Position numbers and translations under genes: made by a program. Below are positions 34,701-44,178 of a stretch of 64,000 nt of DNA, piece after piece. The stretch spans positions 806,001-870,000 of the forward strand of contig NZ_OZ242038.1 of assembly GCF_965205175.1 (NCBI RefSeq), in the 5' to 3' direction. The notes under the pieces were generated by a model, which was not told where the DNA came from, ran no database searches, and saw nothing but the letters and a program-made list of their open reading frames with translations. The first letter of the stretch is position 1. Every line of letters starts with the position of its first letter. This DNA comes from Poriferisodalis sp965205175. GTDB taxonomy: Bacteria; Actinomycetota; Acidimicrobiia; Acidimicrobiales; Poriferisodalaceae.

Positions 34701-36638
34701 ATGGTCGAGTTGGCATGGCTCATTCCTGCACTGCCCCTCGCCGGGTTCGCGGTGCTCCTGGTGGCCGGCCCGCGCCTCGGCGAGCCCGGTGCGGGCTGGC
34801 TGGCCACCACCGCGAGTGCGCTGTCGTTCCTGTTCACGGCGATCACCTTCGTCGGGCTGCTCGGCCTCGACGCCGCGACTGACGGCGGCGCCGGCGGCCG
34901 CGGCGGGCGCTGGTACGTCTCAACGCTGTTCGAGTGGGTGCCGATTGGCGGTCTCGACGTAGACGCCGCCTTGCTGGTGGACCCGCTGTCGATGACGATG
35001 GCGCTGTTCGTCACCGGCGTCGGCACGCTCATCCACCTGTACTCGGTCGGCTACATGGCCGGCGACCCGAGATACTCCAAGTTCTTCTTGTACCTCAACC
35101 TGTTCCTGTTCTCGATGCTGATGCTGGTGCTCGGCGAGAACCTGGTGGTGACGTTCCTGGGCTGGGAAGGAGTGGGCACCTGCTCGTACCTGCTGATCTC
35201 GTTCTGGCACGAGCGTCCTGCGGCTGCGGTCGCGGGGAAGAAGGCCTTCGTCACCAATCGCGTCGGCGACGTCGGCTTCATGGTTGCCACGTTCCTGCTG
35301 TGGACCACGCTGGGCACGGTCTCCTATACGGCGCTCGCAGCAGCCGCGCCAGCGCTGGCGCCCGGCACAGCGACAGCGGTGTCGCTGCTGTTGCTGCTGG
35401 CGGCCGCGGGCAAGTCGGCCCAGCTGCCCTTGTACGTCTGGCTGCCCGACGCGATGGAGGGTCCCACCCCCGTCTCGGCGATGGTGCATGCCGCCACGAT
35501 GGTGACCGCCGGCGTGTACCTGCTCGTGCGGCTCAACCCGGTGCTGAGCGACACGGCCTTGGTCGTGATCGCCGTCGTCGGCGCCGCGACGGCGCTGTTC
35601 GCTGCGTTGGCCGCTGTGGCGCAGCACGACATCAAGAAGGTGCTGGCGTACTCCACCGTCAGCCAGCTCGGCTTCATGTTCCTGGCCATCGGATCGGGTG
35701 CGTACGTGGCGGCGATGTTCCACGTCGTCACCCATGCGTTCTTCAAGGGCCTGCTGTTCCTGGGCGCAGGCTCGGTCATCCACGGCCTCGGCGACGAGCA
35801 GGACATGAGGCGCATGGGCGCGCTGCGGGCGGTCATGCCCGTCACCGCAGCCACCTTCGTCGTGGGATGGCTGGCCATTGCCGGCGTGCCGCCCCTGTCG
35901 GGCTTCTGGTCCAAGGACGAGATCCTGCTCGCAGCGTGGGAACTGCACTGGTCGCTGTGGGCGGTCGGACTGATCACCGCAGTGCTGACCGCGTACTACA
36001 TGAGCCGCCAGACCTTCTTGGTGTTCTTCGGCGGGCGGCGCTGGGATGACCACGCCGACGGCCACGGGGCCCAGCCAGCCAGTGTCGAGTCAGCCGGCGT
36101 CGGGCCGCACGAGTCGCCCGCCACCATGACCGTGCCGCTGGTGGTGCTGGCTGGGGCCGCAGTCGTCGGGGGTGCGGTGAACTTGCCATTGGTGGGCGAC
36201 TGGCTGGTGCTGGAGCACTTCTTGGCGCCGGTGCTGGCCGATTCGCACCACTTCGCTTCGCCGACCGGTGCGAAGCTGACGCTCGCGCTGGTGGCGGTGG
36301 CCGCGGCGCTCGGGGGCATCGCGTTCGCGGTGCGGGCGTGGCTGCAGGCGCGCGTCGCGACCGAACGGCTGGAACCGCTGTTGCTCCAGAACGCCTTCTA
36401 CGTCGATGCCGCCGTGTCCAAGTTCGTCGGCGGGCCGGGCAACGCTGCCTTCGAGGCCGCTGCTTCGGCGGACCGGCGCTTCGTGGACGGGGCGGTGAAC
36501 GGTATCGCTCGGCTGGTGCGCCTGCTCGGCGAGGCCGTGCGCCCGCTGCAGTCGGGCTACCTGCGCCACTACGCCTCAGGCGTGGCGGTGGGCGCGGTCG
36601 TCCTCGTCGTCTGGCTCGTGCTGAGTGGGGCTTGGTAG
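34701..36638 (+). CDS. nuoL: NADH-quinone oxidoreductase subunit L
   Basis: The distal antiporter-like proton-pumping subunit, 645 residues. Key charged residues are in FLGWEGVGTCSYLL (helix 5 glutamate), AGKSAQLPLYVWLPDAMEGPTPVSA (lysine and proton path), and FWSKDEILLAAW. The end carries the long lateral helix with a final membrane anchor. It lies 17 bases after nuoK and two bases before nuoM. Confidence 0.95.
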   Translation: MVELAWLIPALPLAGFAVLLVAGPRLGEPGAGWLATTASALSFLFTAITFVGLLGLDAATDGGAGGRGGRWYVSTLFEWVPIGGLDVDAALLVDPLSMTMALFVTGVGTLIHLYSVGYMAGDPRYSKFFLYLNLFLFSMLMLVLGENLVVTFLGWEGVGTCSYLLISFWHERPAAAVAGKKAFVTNRVGDVGFMVATFLLWTTLGTVSYTALAAAAPALAPGTATAVSLLLLLAAAGKSAQLPLYVWLPDAMEGPTPVSAMVHAATMVTAGVYLLVRLNPVLSDTALVVIAVVGAATALFAALAAVAQHDIKKVLAYSTVSQLGFMFLAIGSGAYVAAMFHVVTHAFFKGLLFLGAGSVIHGLGDEQDMRRMGALRAVMPVTAATFVVGWLAIAGVPPLSGFWSKDEILLAAWELHWSLWAVGLITAVLTAYYMSRQTFLVFFGGRRWDDHADGHGAQPASVESAGVGPHESPATMTVPLVVLAGAAVVGGAVNLPLVGDWLVLEHFLAPVLADSHHFASPTGAKLTLALVAVAAALGGIAFAVRAWLQARVATERLEPLLLQNAFYVDAAVSKFVGGPGNAAFEAAASADRRFVDGAVNGIARLVRLLGEAVRPLQSGYLRHYASGVAVGAVVLVVWLVLSGAW

Positions 36639-36640
36639 CG

Positions 36641-38260
36641 ATGAGCACGTCGGTGAGCACGCTGGTCGCAGTTTCGGAAGGGACACTCGACTTCCCGCTG
36701 CTGAACGCGCTGATCTTCGTGCCGGTGGCGGGCGCGCTGGCCGTCGCCATGGTGCCGCGCAGCCGCTCAGAGCTGGCTCGCCCGATCGGAGCGCTCTTCG
36801 CTGCCGTCGGCGGGGCGCTGGCACTGGCGCTGGCGTGGCAGTTCGACGCTGCTGCTCCCGGCTTCCAGTTCGAGAGCACCGCGTCGTGGATACCGGCGCT
36901 GGGCATCTCGTGGAAGGTCGGCGTGGACGGCATCTCGCTGTGGCTGGTGGTGCTGACCAGCTTGGTCGTGCCCGTCGTGCTGGCCGGTGTGGACCCGCAC
37001 CGAGACCCGAAGCCCTACACGGCATGGATGCTGCTGCTGCAGGCTGGGTCGGTCGGCGCGTTCGTGGCGCTCGACTTGTTCCTGTTCTTCGTGATGTTCG
37101 AAGTGGTGCTGGTGCCCATGTACCTGCTGATCGCAGGCTGGGGCTACGAGGGCCGCCGCTACGCCGCCACCAAGTTCTTCGTCTACACCATGGCAGGCTC
37201 GGCACTCCTGCTGGTCGCGATCGTGGCCACAGCGGTGCTCGGCTCGCCGGACACCGGCATCACCTTCGACCTCGTGACGCTGGCGCAGGGCCAGCATCTG
37301 TCGGTCGAGGCGGCGCGCTGGTGCTTCGTGGCATTCGCCGTTGCGTTCTTGGTGAAGGTGCCCGTGGTGCCGCTGCACACCTGGCTGCCCGACGCGCACA
37401 CGCAGGCGCCCACCGCGGGCTCGGTGGTGCTGGCAGCAGTGTTGCTGAAGCTGGGCGCCTACGGCCTGTTGCGCTTCGGCGTGTACCTGTTCCCCGAAGC
37501 CTCCGACTGGGCAGCGCCGGTGCTGGTGAGCGTCGGCGTCGTGGGCGTCATCTGGGGCGCGATCACCGCGGCGGCCCAACGTGACCTCAAGCGGCTCGTG
37601 GCGTATTCCTCGGTGGCGCACATGGGCTTCGTGGTCATCGGCATCTTCGCCTTCACTGCTCAAGCGGTGAGCGGCGCCGTGATCCAGATGGTCAACCACG
37701 GCATCAGCACGGGGGCCTTGTTCCTGCTGGTCGGGATGCTCTACGAGCGTCGGCACACGCGCCAGATCGACGAGCTGGCAGGCATACAGACCGCAGCGCC
37801 GGTCTACGCCGGGGTCTTCACGCTGGTGATGCTGGCGTCGGTCGGCGTGCCGGGCCTGAACGGGTTCGTGGGCGAGTTCCTGATCCTGATCGGATCGTTC
37901 GAGACTCGTCGCGTGGCCACCGTCATCGCCGCGACCGGAGTGGTTTTGGCGGCGCTGTACCTGCTGTGGGCCTACCAGCGGGTCTTCCACGGGCAGCCCG
38001 GAGCTGCGGATCGCCAGACTGCGGACCTGCGGCGGGGCGAGCTGATGACGCTGGCGCCGTTCGTGGTCGCGGTGGTGGCGCTCGGCGTCTATCCGAAGCC
38101 GCTGCTGCAGGGCGTCGAGACCTCGGCCGAGGAGCTGTTGGCGCACCTCGAGTTGCACAGCGATTTCGAGGTGCCGGATCCGGCAGCGCCCGTGGTGGCG
38201 GGGCCAAGCGCCAGTGTCGGTGAGCCCAGTAGCGACGACCACGGCGAGGACGGTCACTGA
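36641..38260 (+). CDS. nuoM: NADH-quinone oxidoreductase subunit M
   Basis: An antiporter-like subunit, 539 residues. FEVVLVPMYLLIAGWGYEG holds the key glutamate, and KVPVVPLHTWLPDAHTQAPTAGSV the lysine and half-channel. A C-terminal hydrophilic tail (about 40 residues) is extra. Start is ATG at 36641, two bases after nuoL; the stop overlaps nuoN. Confidence 0.95.
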   Translation: MSTSVSTLVAVSEGTLDFPLLNALIFVPVAGALAVAMVPRSRSELARPIGALFAAVGGALALALAWQFDAAAPGFQFESTASWIPALGISWKVGVDGISLWLVVLTSLVVPVVLAGVDPHRDPKPYTAWMLLLQAGSVGAFVALDLFLFFVMFEVVLVPMYLLIAGWGYEGRRYAATKFFVYTMAGSALLLVAIVATAVLGSPDTGITFDLVTLAQGQHLSVEAARWCFVAFAVAFLVKVPVVPLHTWLPDAHTQAPTAGSVVLAAVLLKLGAYGLLRFGVYLFPEASDWAAPVLVSVGVVGVIWGAITAAAQRDLKRLVAYSSVAHMGFVVIGIFAFTAQAVSGAVIQMVNHGISTGALFLLVGMLYERRHTRQIDELAGIQTAAPVYAGVFTLVMLASVGVPGLNGFVGEFLILIGSFETRRVATVIAATGVVLAALYLLWAYQRVFHGQPGAADRQTADLRRGELMTLAPFVVAVVALGVYPKPLLQGVETSAEELLAHLELHSDFEVPDPAAPVVAGPSASVGEPSSDDHGEDGH

Positions 38261-40026
38261 TGGGCCGGTTCTCTGAGGCGTTCGTGGGCCCGGCCGTGGA
38301 CTGGTGGGTGCTGGTCCCGCAGATCGTCCTCGTCGGCGCTGCGCTCGGGCTGCTGCTGGTGGCTTCGCTGGCCCCACGGGAGCTGCCTGGCTGGGTGCCG
38401 ACCGTCGTTTCCGTCGCTGCGGGCGCCGGCGCCGCTGTGGTCGCGGCCGTCCAGTGGGGGATGTGGGGTTCGGCGCCGCGCTCCACGCTCGCAGATGCCT
38501 TCGTGAGCGACGGCTTCGGCCTGTTGCTCACGGTGCTGGTTGGTGCCGGCGTCGTCATGACTGCGCTGGTGGCACACCCGACGCTCGAGCGCTACGGCAT
38601 GGCGCCGCCGGAGTTCGCTGCACTGGTGCTGACGTCGGCTGCGGGCGCGGTGGTCATGGCCGGCGCCAACGACCTGATCGTGCTGTTCTTGGGCCTGGAA
38701 TCGCTGTCGATCGCGACCTACGTGATGATCGCGTTGGCCGGCCGGCGCGCCACGGCTCGCGAAGCGGCTGTGAAGTACTTCGTGCTGGGCGCGTTCAGCT
38801 CGGCCTTCTTCCTCTACGGCATCGCGCTGGTCTACGGGTCCACCGGCAGCACCAAGCTGACCGTCATCCGCAGTTTTCTCTCGGGGTCGGCCAGGCTCGA
38901 CTCGATCGCCGGCAGCGACTACCTCCTGCTCGCCGGCATCGCCTTGCTGCTGGTGGGACTGGGCTTCAAGATCGCCGCGGTCCCGTTCCACTTCTGGTCG
39001 CCCGACGTGTACGAAGGTGCGCCCAGCCCGGTGACCGGCTACTTGGCGTCGATTGCCAAGGCCGCCGCGTTCGCCGCGCTCGTTCGTGTGCTGTACGTGG
39101 CTGTCGTGCAGCACAGCGCTGCTTGGGCGCCGATCCTGGTGGGGCTGGCGTTCGCCACGCTCGCCGTGGGTGCGGTCATGGCCATCTGCCAGTCCGATGT
39201 CAAACGCATGCTGGCGTACAGCTCGATCAGCCACGCAGGATTCGTGCTGGTCGGCCTGTCAGCGTTGGCCGGCACCGACGGAGCTTCACGCTGGATCGTG
39301 AACGTCGGCGACGAAGCGACCGCGGTCGTCTCGGTGGGCGCTGCCGATCCAGCAGCCGCTGCTTCGAGTGTTGTCGCTTCTGGTGCTGCCCCGCTGGGGA
39401 CCGTCGCGTCCGAGGCTGTGTCGTCGGTGCTGGTGTATCTGGTCGTCTATGCGTTCTTGGCGCTGGGCAGCTTCGCCGTGCTGTCGGCCGTCGGTTCGCA
39501 GCGCCCAGACGCAGCGAGCAGTGGCCCGGCGAACACTGGCACAGCCAACAGTGGCGCGGCGAGTCCTCACGCGCTGAGTCGCTACGGCGGATTGGCCCGT
39601 CGGCATCCGGTGCTGGCACTGGCCTTCACCCTGCTGCTGCTGGCGCAGGCGGGCGTGCCGCTGACAGGCGGTTTCCTGGCCAAATTCCTGGTGATCACCG
39701 CCGCACTCGAAGGCAAGGTCTACGTACTGGCCGTCGTCGCGATGGTCACCGCCGTCGTGGGCGCCTACGCCTACCTGCGCGTGGTGCTGGCGATGTTCGC
39801 CCCCGGGGCAGCTGCCGACGAAGGTGCCGAGCCCAGCGCCGATGCCGACGCCGGCGCCGGCGAGCACGCGCCCGTCTCCCGAGCCGGCCGTGCCCGCTGG
39901 GGAGGTCTGCCCCTGGCCACCGTGGTCGCCATCGCTGTGGCCGTTGCGATCACCCTGCTGGTGGGCGTCGCCCCTCAGCCGCTGATCGAGTGGGCAATCG
40001 ACGCCGCCTCGGCGGTCATCCCGTAG
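38260..40026 (+). CDS. nuoN: NADH-quinone oxidoreductase subunit N
   Basis: An antiporter-like subunit, 588 residues, longer than usual because of Ala/Ser-rich loops (about residues 345-385 and 410-430). The core motifs are FLGLESLSIATYVMIALAG and KIAAVPFHFWSPDVYEGAPSPVTG. It ends the first operon; about 110 bases separate it from the second nuoA. Confidence 0.94.
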   Translation: MGRFSEAFVGPAVDWWVLVPQIVLVGAALGLLLVASLAPRELPGWVPTVVSVAAGAGAAVVAAVQWGMWGSAPRSTLADAFVSDGFGLLLTVLVGAGVVMTALVAHPTLERYGMAPPEFAALVLTSAAGAVVMAGANDLIVLFLGLESLSIATYVMIALAGRRATAREAAVKYFVLGAFSSAFFLYGIALVYGSTGSTKLTVIRSFLSGSARLDSIAGSDYLLLAGIALLLVGLGFKIAAVPFHFWSPDVYEGAPSPVTGYLASIAKAAAFAALVRVLYVAVVQHSAAWAPILVGLAFATLAVGAVMAICQSDVKRMLAYSSISHAGFVLVGLSALAGTDGASRWIVNVGDEATAVVSVGAADPAAAASSVVASGAAPLGTVASEAVSSVLVYLVVYAFLALGSFAVLSAVGSQRPDAASSGPANTGTANSGAASPHALSRYGGLARRHPVLALAFTLLLLAQAGVPLTGGFLAKFLVITAALEGKVYVLAVVAMVTAVVGAYAYLRVVLAMFAPGAAADEGAEPSADADAGAGEHAPVSRAGRARWGGLPLATVVAIAVAVAITLLVGVAPQPLIEWAIDAASAVIP

Positions 40027-40132
40027 CCCCGCATCCCTGCAGCTCCGTCACCGTGCAGCCGCCGATGGACTCGCGCACGCGTACCCGCCTGCGACCTGGC
40101 GGGCGGTCCGGCGCAGGGGGTCGGCGAGTCGC

Positions 40133-40138
40133 TAGCGT
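40133..40138 (+). promoter_or_regulatory. Possible -10 of the second complex I operon
   Basis: TAGCGT in the short gap after nuoN, eight bases before the GTG at 40147. It would allow the 11-gene operon its own, nearly leaderless transcript; read-through from the first operon is equally possible since no terminator is seen. Confidence 0.35.
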
Positions 40139-40146
40139 TGCCGTCC

Positions 40147-40512
40147 GTGTCCGGTCTCCTGCGGAGCTATCTGACCGTCGCAATCTTCGGCGCAGCGGCA
40201 GTCCTGATGGCGTTCACGATGTTCGGCGTCGCGCGCATTCTGCGTCCGCAACGACCGACGCCGCAGAAGCTGATCGCGTACGAGAGCGGCGTCGACCCAG
40301 TCGGCAGCGACTGGACGCAGAGCCAGATTCGCTACTACGTCTTTGCGGTGCTGTTCGTACTGTTCGACGTGGAGGCAGTGTTCATCTTCCCGTGGGCGAC
40401 ACGGCTGGAGGTCTACGCCCTCTTCGGCTTGGTCGAGATGGCCATCTTCATCTTCATCCTCGCGCTCGGCCTGTTCTACGCATGGCGCAAGGGCGTCTTG
40501 CGCTGGGTGTGA
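40147..40512 (+). CDS. nuoA: Complex I subunit A, second copy
   Basis: A 121-residue NuoA. The loop KLIAYESGVDPVGSDWTQSQIRYYVFAVLFVLFDVEAVFIFPWA is the family signature; the position of the loop cysteine of copy 1 (YECG) is serine (YESG). Start GTG at 40147; a TTG at 40138 would add three residues. It lacks the long tail of copy 1. Confidence 0.93.
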   Translation: MSGLLRSYLTVAIFGAAAVLMAFTMFGVARILRPQRPTPQKLIAYESGVDPVGSDWTQSQIRYYVFAVLFVLFDVEAVFIFPWATRLEVYALFGLVEMAIFIFILALGLFYAWRKGVLRWV

Positions 40513-40531
40513 GGGGCTGAGGGATTCCGCC

Positions 40532-41089
40532 ATGGCGCTCGTCGACAAGGTCAAACTGCCCAAGCCGCTCGCCTGGCTGCTGAACTTCGGCCGAGCCCGC
40601 TCGCTCTGGGTCTATCAGTGGGGTCTGGCCTGCTGTGCCATCGAAATGGGCGCTGCGTTCGGTTCGCCGCGCTATGACGTGATGCGACTGGGCGTCATTC
40701 CGTTTCCGGCCAGCCCGCGCCAAGCCGACTTGGTGGTCATCTCCGGCACGGTGACCGACAAGATGGCACCGGTCATCCGCCGCCTGTACGAGCAGATGCC
40801 CGAGCCGAAGTACGTCATCTCCATGGGTTCGTGCGCGAACTGCGGCGGCCCGTATTGGGACAGCTATTCGGTGACCAAGGGCGTGGATCAGATCATTCCC
40901 GTGGATGTGTACGTGCCCGGATGCCCCCCGCGGCCCGAGGCGTTGCTCGAAGGCATCGTGTTGTTGCAGGAGCGAATCCAGCGGGAGGACATGGCTGAGC
41001 GTTGGCGAGGCGAGCCGATCGTCGTCCCCGCAGCCTCGGCTGGCGCGCCGGCCTCCGCGGTTGCCCTGACGGGATCGACGCAGGCGTAG
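40532..41089 (+). CDS. nuoB: Complex I subunit B, second copy
   Basis: A 185-residue NuoB holding cluster N2. Ligands are WGLACCAIEMG, SMGSCANCGGPYWDSYSVTKGVD and YVPGCPPRPE. The variant CANCGG differs from CASSGG in copy 1, giving an extra cysteine beside the cluster. The short C-terminal tail is Ala-rich. It lies 19 bases after nuoA. Confidence 0.95.
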   Translation: MALVDKVKLPKPLAWLLNFGRARSLWVYQWGLACCAIEMGAAFGSPRYDVMRLGVIPFPASPRQADLVVISGTVTDKMAPVIRRLYEQMPEPKYVISMGSCANCGGPYWDSYSVTKGVDQIIPVDVYVPGCPPRPEALLEGIVLLQERIQREDMAERWRGEPIVVPAASAGAPASAVALTGSTQA

Positions 41090-41091
41090 TC

Positions 41092-41868
41092 ATGGGTGAC
41101 GGCGTCAGCGACGACACCCCAGCAGCCTCGGGCGACCAGCAGCGCCAGGCGCTGGCGGCCGAGCTGTCAGCAGCGCTCGGGGATGCGCTCGTCGAGACGC
41201 ACCTCCAAGCCGGCCAGAATCTCTGGCTGCGCGTCGAGATCAACCGCTGGCATGACGCGCTGGCCACCCTGCGCGATGCCGGCTTCACGTACTTCGGGTT
41301 TCTCTCGGTGATCGACTGGGCCGATGCGCCCGAAGGCCGCTACGAGGACACGCAGTTCGATGCGGTGGTCTTCGATTCCGCAGTGAGCGACACGGCGGGG
41401 CTTGGCGATGTGAGCGCCGGCCAGAACGACGATGCCGGCGTGACCGATACCGCCACCGCTGTGGAGACCGTGCGGCTCGGGGGCGGCGAGACCCGCTTCC
41501 AGTTGCTGGCACAGCTGCACTCGCCGGCGCGCCGCGCTGCGGTGCTGGTGAAGGCCGACGTGGCCGAGGTCGACGGCGCGACGGCCCCAGTGCCGACGGT
41601 CATCGACGTCTTCGCGGGTGCCGACTGGCACGAGCGAGAGGCGCACGAGATGTTCGGACTCGCCTTCGACGGCCACCCGAACCTGCAACCCATCTACCTG
41701 CCCACCGAGTTCGAAGGTCACCCACTGCGCAAGGACTTTCCGTTGCTGGCACGTGCGGTCAAGCCGTGGCCCGGCGTGGTCGACATCGAAGAAATCCCGC
41801 CCGAGCTCGAAGCCCAGCTCGAGGCCGAGGTCATGGCCGAGTTCGAAGCGTCGGGCGCCGGCGCATGA
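41092..41868 (+). CDS. nuoC: Complex I subunit C, second copy
   Basis: A 258-residue 30-kDa subunit. Family blocks are FTYFGFLSVIDWADAPEG and DWHEREAHEMFGLAFDGHPN with FEGHPLRKDFPLLAR. An acidic, low-complexity insert of about 50 residues (around 100-150) splits the fold, and an acidic tail follows the HPLRKDF block. Coupled to nuoD by an ATGA overlap. Confidence 0.93.
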   Translation: MGDGVSDDTPAASGDQQRQALAAELSAALGDALVETHLQAGQNLWLRVEINRWHDALATLRDAGFTYFGFLSVIDWADAPEGRYEDTQFDAVVFDSAVSDTAGLGDVSAGQNDDAGVTDTATAVETVRLGGGETRFQLLAQLHSPARRAAVLVKADVAEVDGATAPVPTVIDVFAGADWHEREAHEMFGLAFDGHPNLQPIYLPTEFEGHPLRKDFPLLARAVKPWPGVVDIEEIPPELEAQLEAEVMAEFEASGAGA

Positions 41869-43052
41869 GTCCGCCCCCGGCACCGGCCACCGCCCTGCGA
41901 GAGCAGCGGGCCTATGTGGCAGCGCAGGCTGCCGATGCCCGCGTCAATGTCGAGCTGGACACCGGCGACATGACGCTGAACATCGGCCCGCAGCATCCCG
42001 CCACGCACGGCACGCTGCGCATCGCCTGCCGGCTCGACGGCGAGCAGGTCATCTCGGCCGAGCCGCTGATGGGGTACATGCACCGCGGCTATGAGAAGCT
42101 CTGCGAGGTTCGCACCTACCCGCAGTGCACCACGCTGATCAATCGGATCGACTGGCTGGGCAGCTTCGCCAACGAGGTGCCGTTCATTCTGGCCGCGGAG
42201 CAGCTGATGGGCGTGGAGGCCCCGCCCCGCGCGCAGTGGATTCGCACGATTCTGTTCGAGCTCAGCCGCATCGCGAACGTGTCGCTGTTCCTGGGCGACA
42301 TGGGCGTGCAGGTCGGCGCCCTCACACCCGTGTTCTTCGCCTTCCGCGACCGCGAGCGGGTGCTGAACCAGATCGAAGAAGTCACCGGCGGCCGCTTTCA
42401 CCCCAACTTCGACCGCATCGGCGGCCTGAAGGACGACCTGCCCCGTGGCTGGATCGCCGAGACGCACGCCGTCATGGCCAGGATGCGCGGGTTCTGCGAC
42501 GAGATGGAAGACCTGCTCATGGGCAACGAGATCTTCCAGACCCGCTGCCGCAGCGTGGGGGTCATCCCCAGCGAGGTGGCGCTGAGCTACGGGCTGTCGG
42601 GCGCGAACCTCCGAGCCAGCGGCGTCGACTGGGACCTGCGCCGCGACGCGAACCCGGGTCTCGCCTGGGATCACGTCGACTGGCGCGTGTGGACGCACCC
42701 CGACGGCGACTCGTTCGCCCGTTACTGGGTGCGACTGCAGGAGACGCGCGAGGCCACCAAGATCGTCGACCAGCTGCTCGACGGCATTCCGGCAGGCCCG
42801 ATCATGGCCAAAGTGCCGCGCATCATCAAGGTGCCCGCCGGAGAGTCGTATGTGTCCACCGAGAATCCGCTCGGCGAGATGGGCTACTACGTGGTCTCCA
42901 AGGGCGGTCTCGGCCCGTTCCGCGTGAAAATCCGCACGCCCAGCTTCAGCAACATCTCGGTGGTGCCGTGGGTGATGCGCGGCACGTACGTGCCCGACAT
43001 CATCACCATCTTGGGCTCGTTGTACTTCATCCTCGGGGACGTCGACCGGTGA
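41865..43052 (+). CDS. nuoD: Complex I subunit D, second copy
   Basis: A 395-residue 49-kDa subunit. The quinone-pocket residues are retained in IGPQHPATHGTLR and LMGYMHRGYEKLCE. The sequence around them (RTYPQCTTLINRIDWL) differs clearly from copy 1 and recalls forms lacking the NADH module. The ending ILGSLYFILGDVDR is typical. The stop overlaps the nuoH GTG. Confidence 0.94.
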   Translation: MSPPPAPATALREQRAYVAAQAADARVNVELDTGDMTLNIGPQHPATHGTLRIACRLDGEQVISAEPLMGYMHRGYEKLCEVRTYPQCTTLINRIDWLGSFANEVPFILAAEQLMGVEAPPRAQWIRTILFELSRIANVSLFLGDMGVQVGALTPVFFAFRDRERVLNQIEEVTGGRFHPNFDRIGGLKDDLPRGWIAETHAVMARMRGFCDEMEDLLMGNEIFQTRCRSVGVIPSEVALSYGLSGANLRASGVDWDLRRDANPGLAWDHVDWRVWTHPDGDSFARYWVRLQETREATKIVDQLLDGIPAGPIMAKVPRIIKVPAGESYVSTENPLGEMGYYVVSKGGLGPFRVKIRTPSFSNISVVPWVMRGTYVPDIITILGSLYFILGDVDR

Positions 43053-44074
43053 ACGCGCTGGGGCTGGCGTACTGGGCGGAGACCGGCATCAAGCTGGGTG
43101 TTGCGCTCGTGGTCATCCCTACCGCGGCGCTGCTGCTGGGCTATCTGTTCCTGCTCAAGATGATGGCCTTCATGCAGAGCCGGCTGGGCCCCCAGGACGT
43201 CGGCCCCTACGGCACGCTGCAGCTCATCGCCGACGCAGTGAAGTTCCTCCAAAAGGAGGACATCCACCCTGCCGCCGCCGACCGCCGCGTGTTCCGAGCG
43301 GCCCCGGTGGTGGTGCTCGCTTCGTCGTTCCTGCTGTTCGTGGTGCTGCCGACCGGCCCCGACGCCGTGGTGGAGAGCCTGGACACGGGGATCTTCTACG
43401 CCATGGCGGTCTCGTCGCTGTCGGTGTTGGGCGTGCTGATGGCGGGCTGGGCGTCGGCCAACAAGTACGCGCTGCTCGGCGGCTTGCGAGCGGCCGGCCA
43501 GCTCATCGCGTACGAGCTGCCGCTGATCCTCGCGGTCATGGGCGTGGTTGTCCAAGCCGGCTCGCTCAACCTGCAAGAGATCGTGCGTGCCCAGGCCGAG
43601 GGCGAGATCTTCGGCTTCGGCCTCATCGGCAACCCGTTCATCTTGACCCAGTTCATCGGCTTTGCGATCTTCATGATCGCCGCCCAGGCCGAGCTGACCC
43701 AGACGCCGTTCGACATGCCCGTGGCCGAGACCGAGCTCGTCGGCGGCTTCCACGTGGAGTACACCGGCTTCCGCTTCCTGCTGTTCTTCATGGCCGAGGT
43801 GGCGACTGCATTCGCCTTCTCGGCGCTCGCCGCGGTGATGTTCCTCGGCGGTTGGTGGGTGCCTGGTTTCGCGTTCGACTCGCCCACGCTCAGCGTGCTC
43901 GGTCCGGTGGTGATGCTCGTCAAGATCTTGGTGGTGGCCTTCGTGATCTTCTGGATTCGATTCACCTACCCACGCCTGCGCGAGGACCAGCTGCAGAAGT
44001 TCGCCTGGAAGGTCCTCATCCCGATCTCGCTGGCCAACATCGTCGTGACCGGAATCTTCAAGGTGGTGATCTAG
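43049..44074 (+). CDS. nuoH: Complex I subunit H, second copy
   Basis: A 341-residue quinone-tunnel subunit. The normal motif F-E-R-K before the MQxRxGP block reads F-L-L-K here (FLLKMMAFMQSRLGPQDVGP), and the acidic loop EAExE reads VAETELVGGFHVEY. Thus one glutamate-arginine pair and one further glutamate of the usual charged path are lost. DAVKFLQKEDI and LRAAGQLIAYELPL are retained. GTG at 43049 overlaps nuoD. A 104-base gap to nuoI follows, open in one frame for 33 codons, with no clear gene. Confidence 0.94.
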   Translation: MNALGLAYWAETGIKLGVALVVIPTAALLLGYLFLLKMMAFMQSRLGPQDVGPYGTLQLIADAVKFLQKEDIHPAAADRRVFRAAPVVVLASSFLLFVVLPTGPDAVVESLDTGIFYAMAVSSLSVLGVLMAGWASANKYALLGGLRAAGQLIAYELPLILAVMGVVVQAGSLNLQEIVRAQAEGEIFGFGLIGNPFILTQFIGFAIFMIAAQAELTQTPFDMPVAETELVGGFHVEYTGFRFLLFFMAEVATAFAFSALAAVMFLGGWWVPGFAFDSPTLSVLGPVVMLVKILVVAFVIFWIRFTYPRLREDQLQKFAWKVLIPISLANIVVTGIFKVVI

Positions 44075-44178
44075 CAGTGGTGAAGCCCATGGTGAGCTCG
44101 GCGGCGGTCTTCTTCCCGGTCCCAACCGCAGTCCTGGTGTCGACGGCACTGGCAGTCTCAACGCAGGCAGGGCGCTAG

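Noticed and set aside
44077..44178. 33-codon frame between the second nuoH and nuoI
   Set aside because: GTG start and mild hydrophobicity, but no ribosome site or family; treated as spacer.
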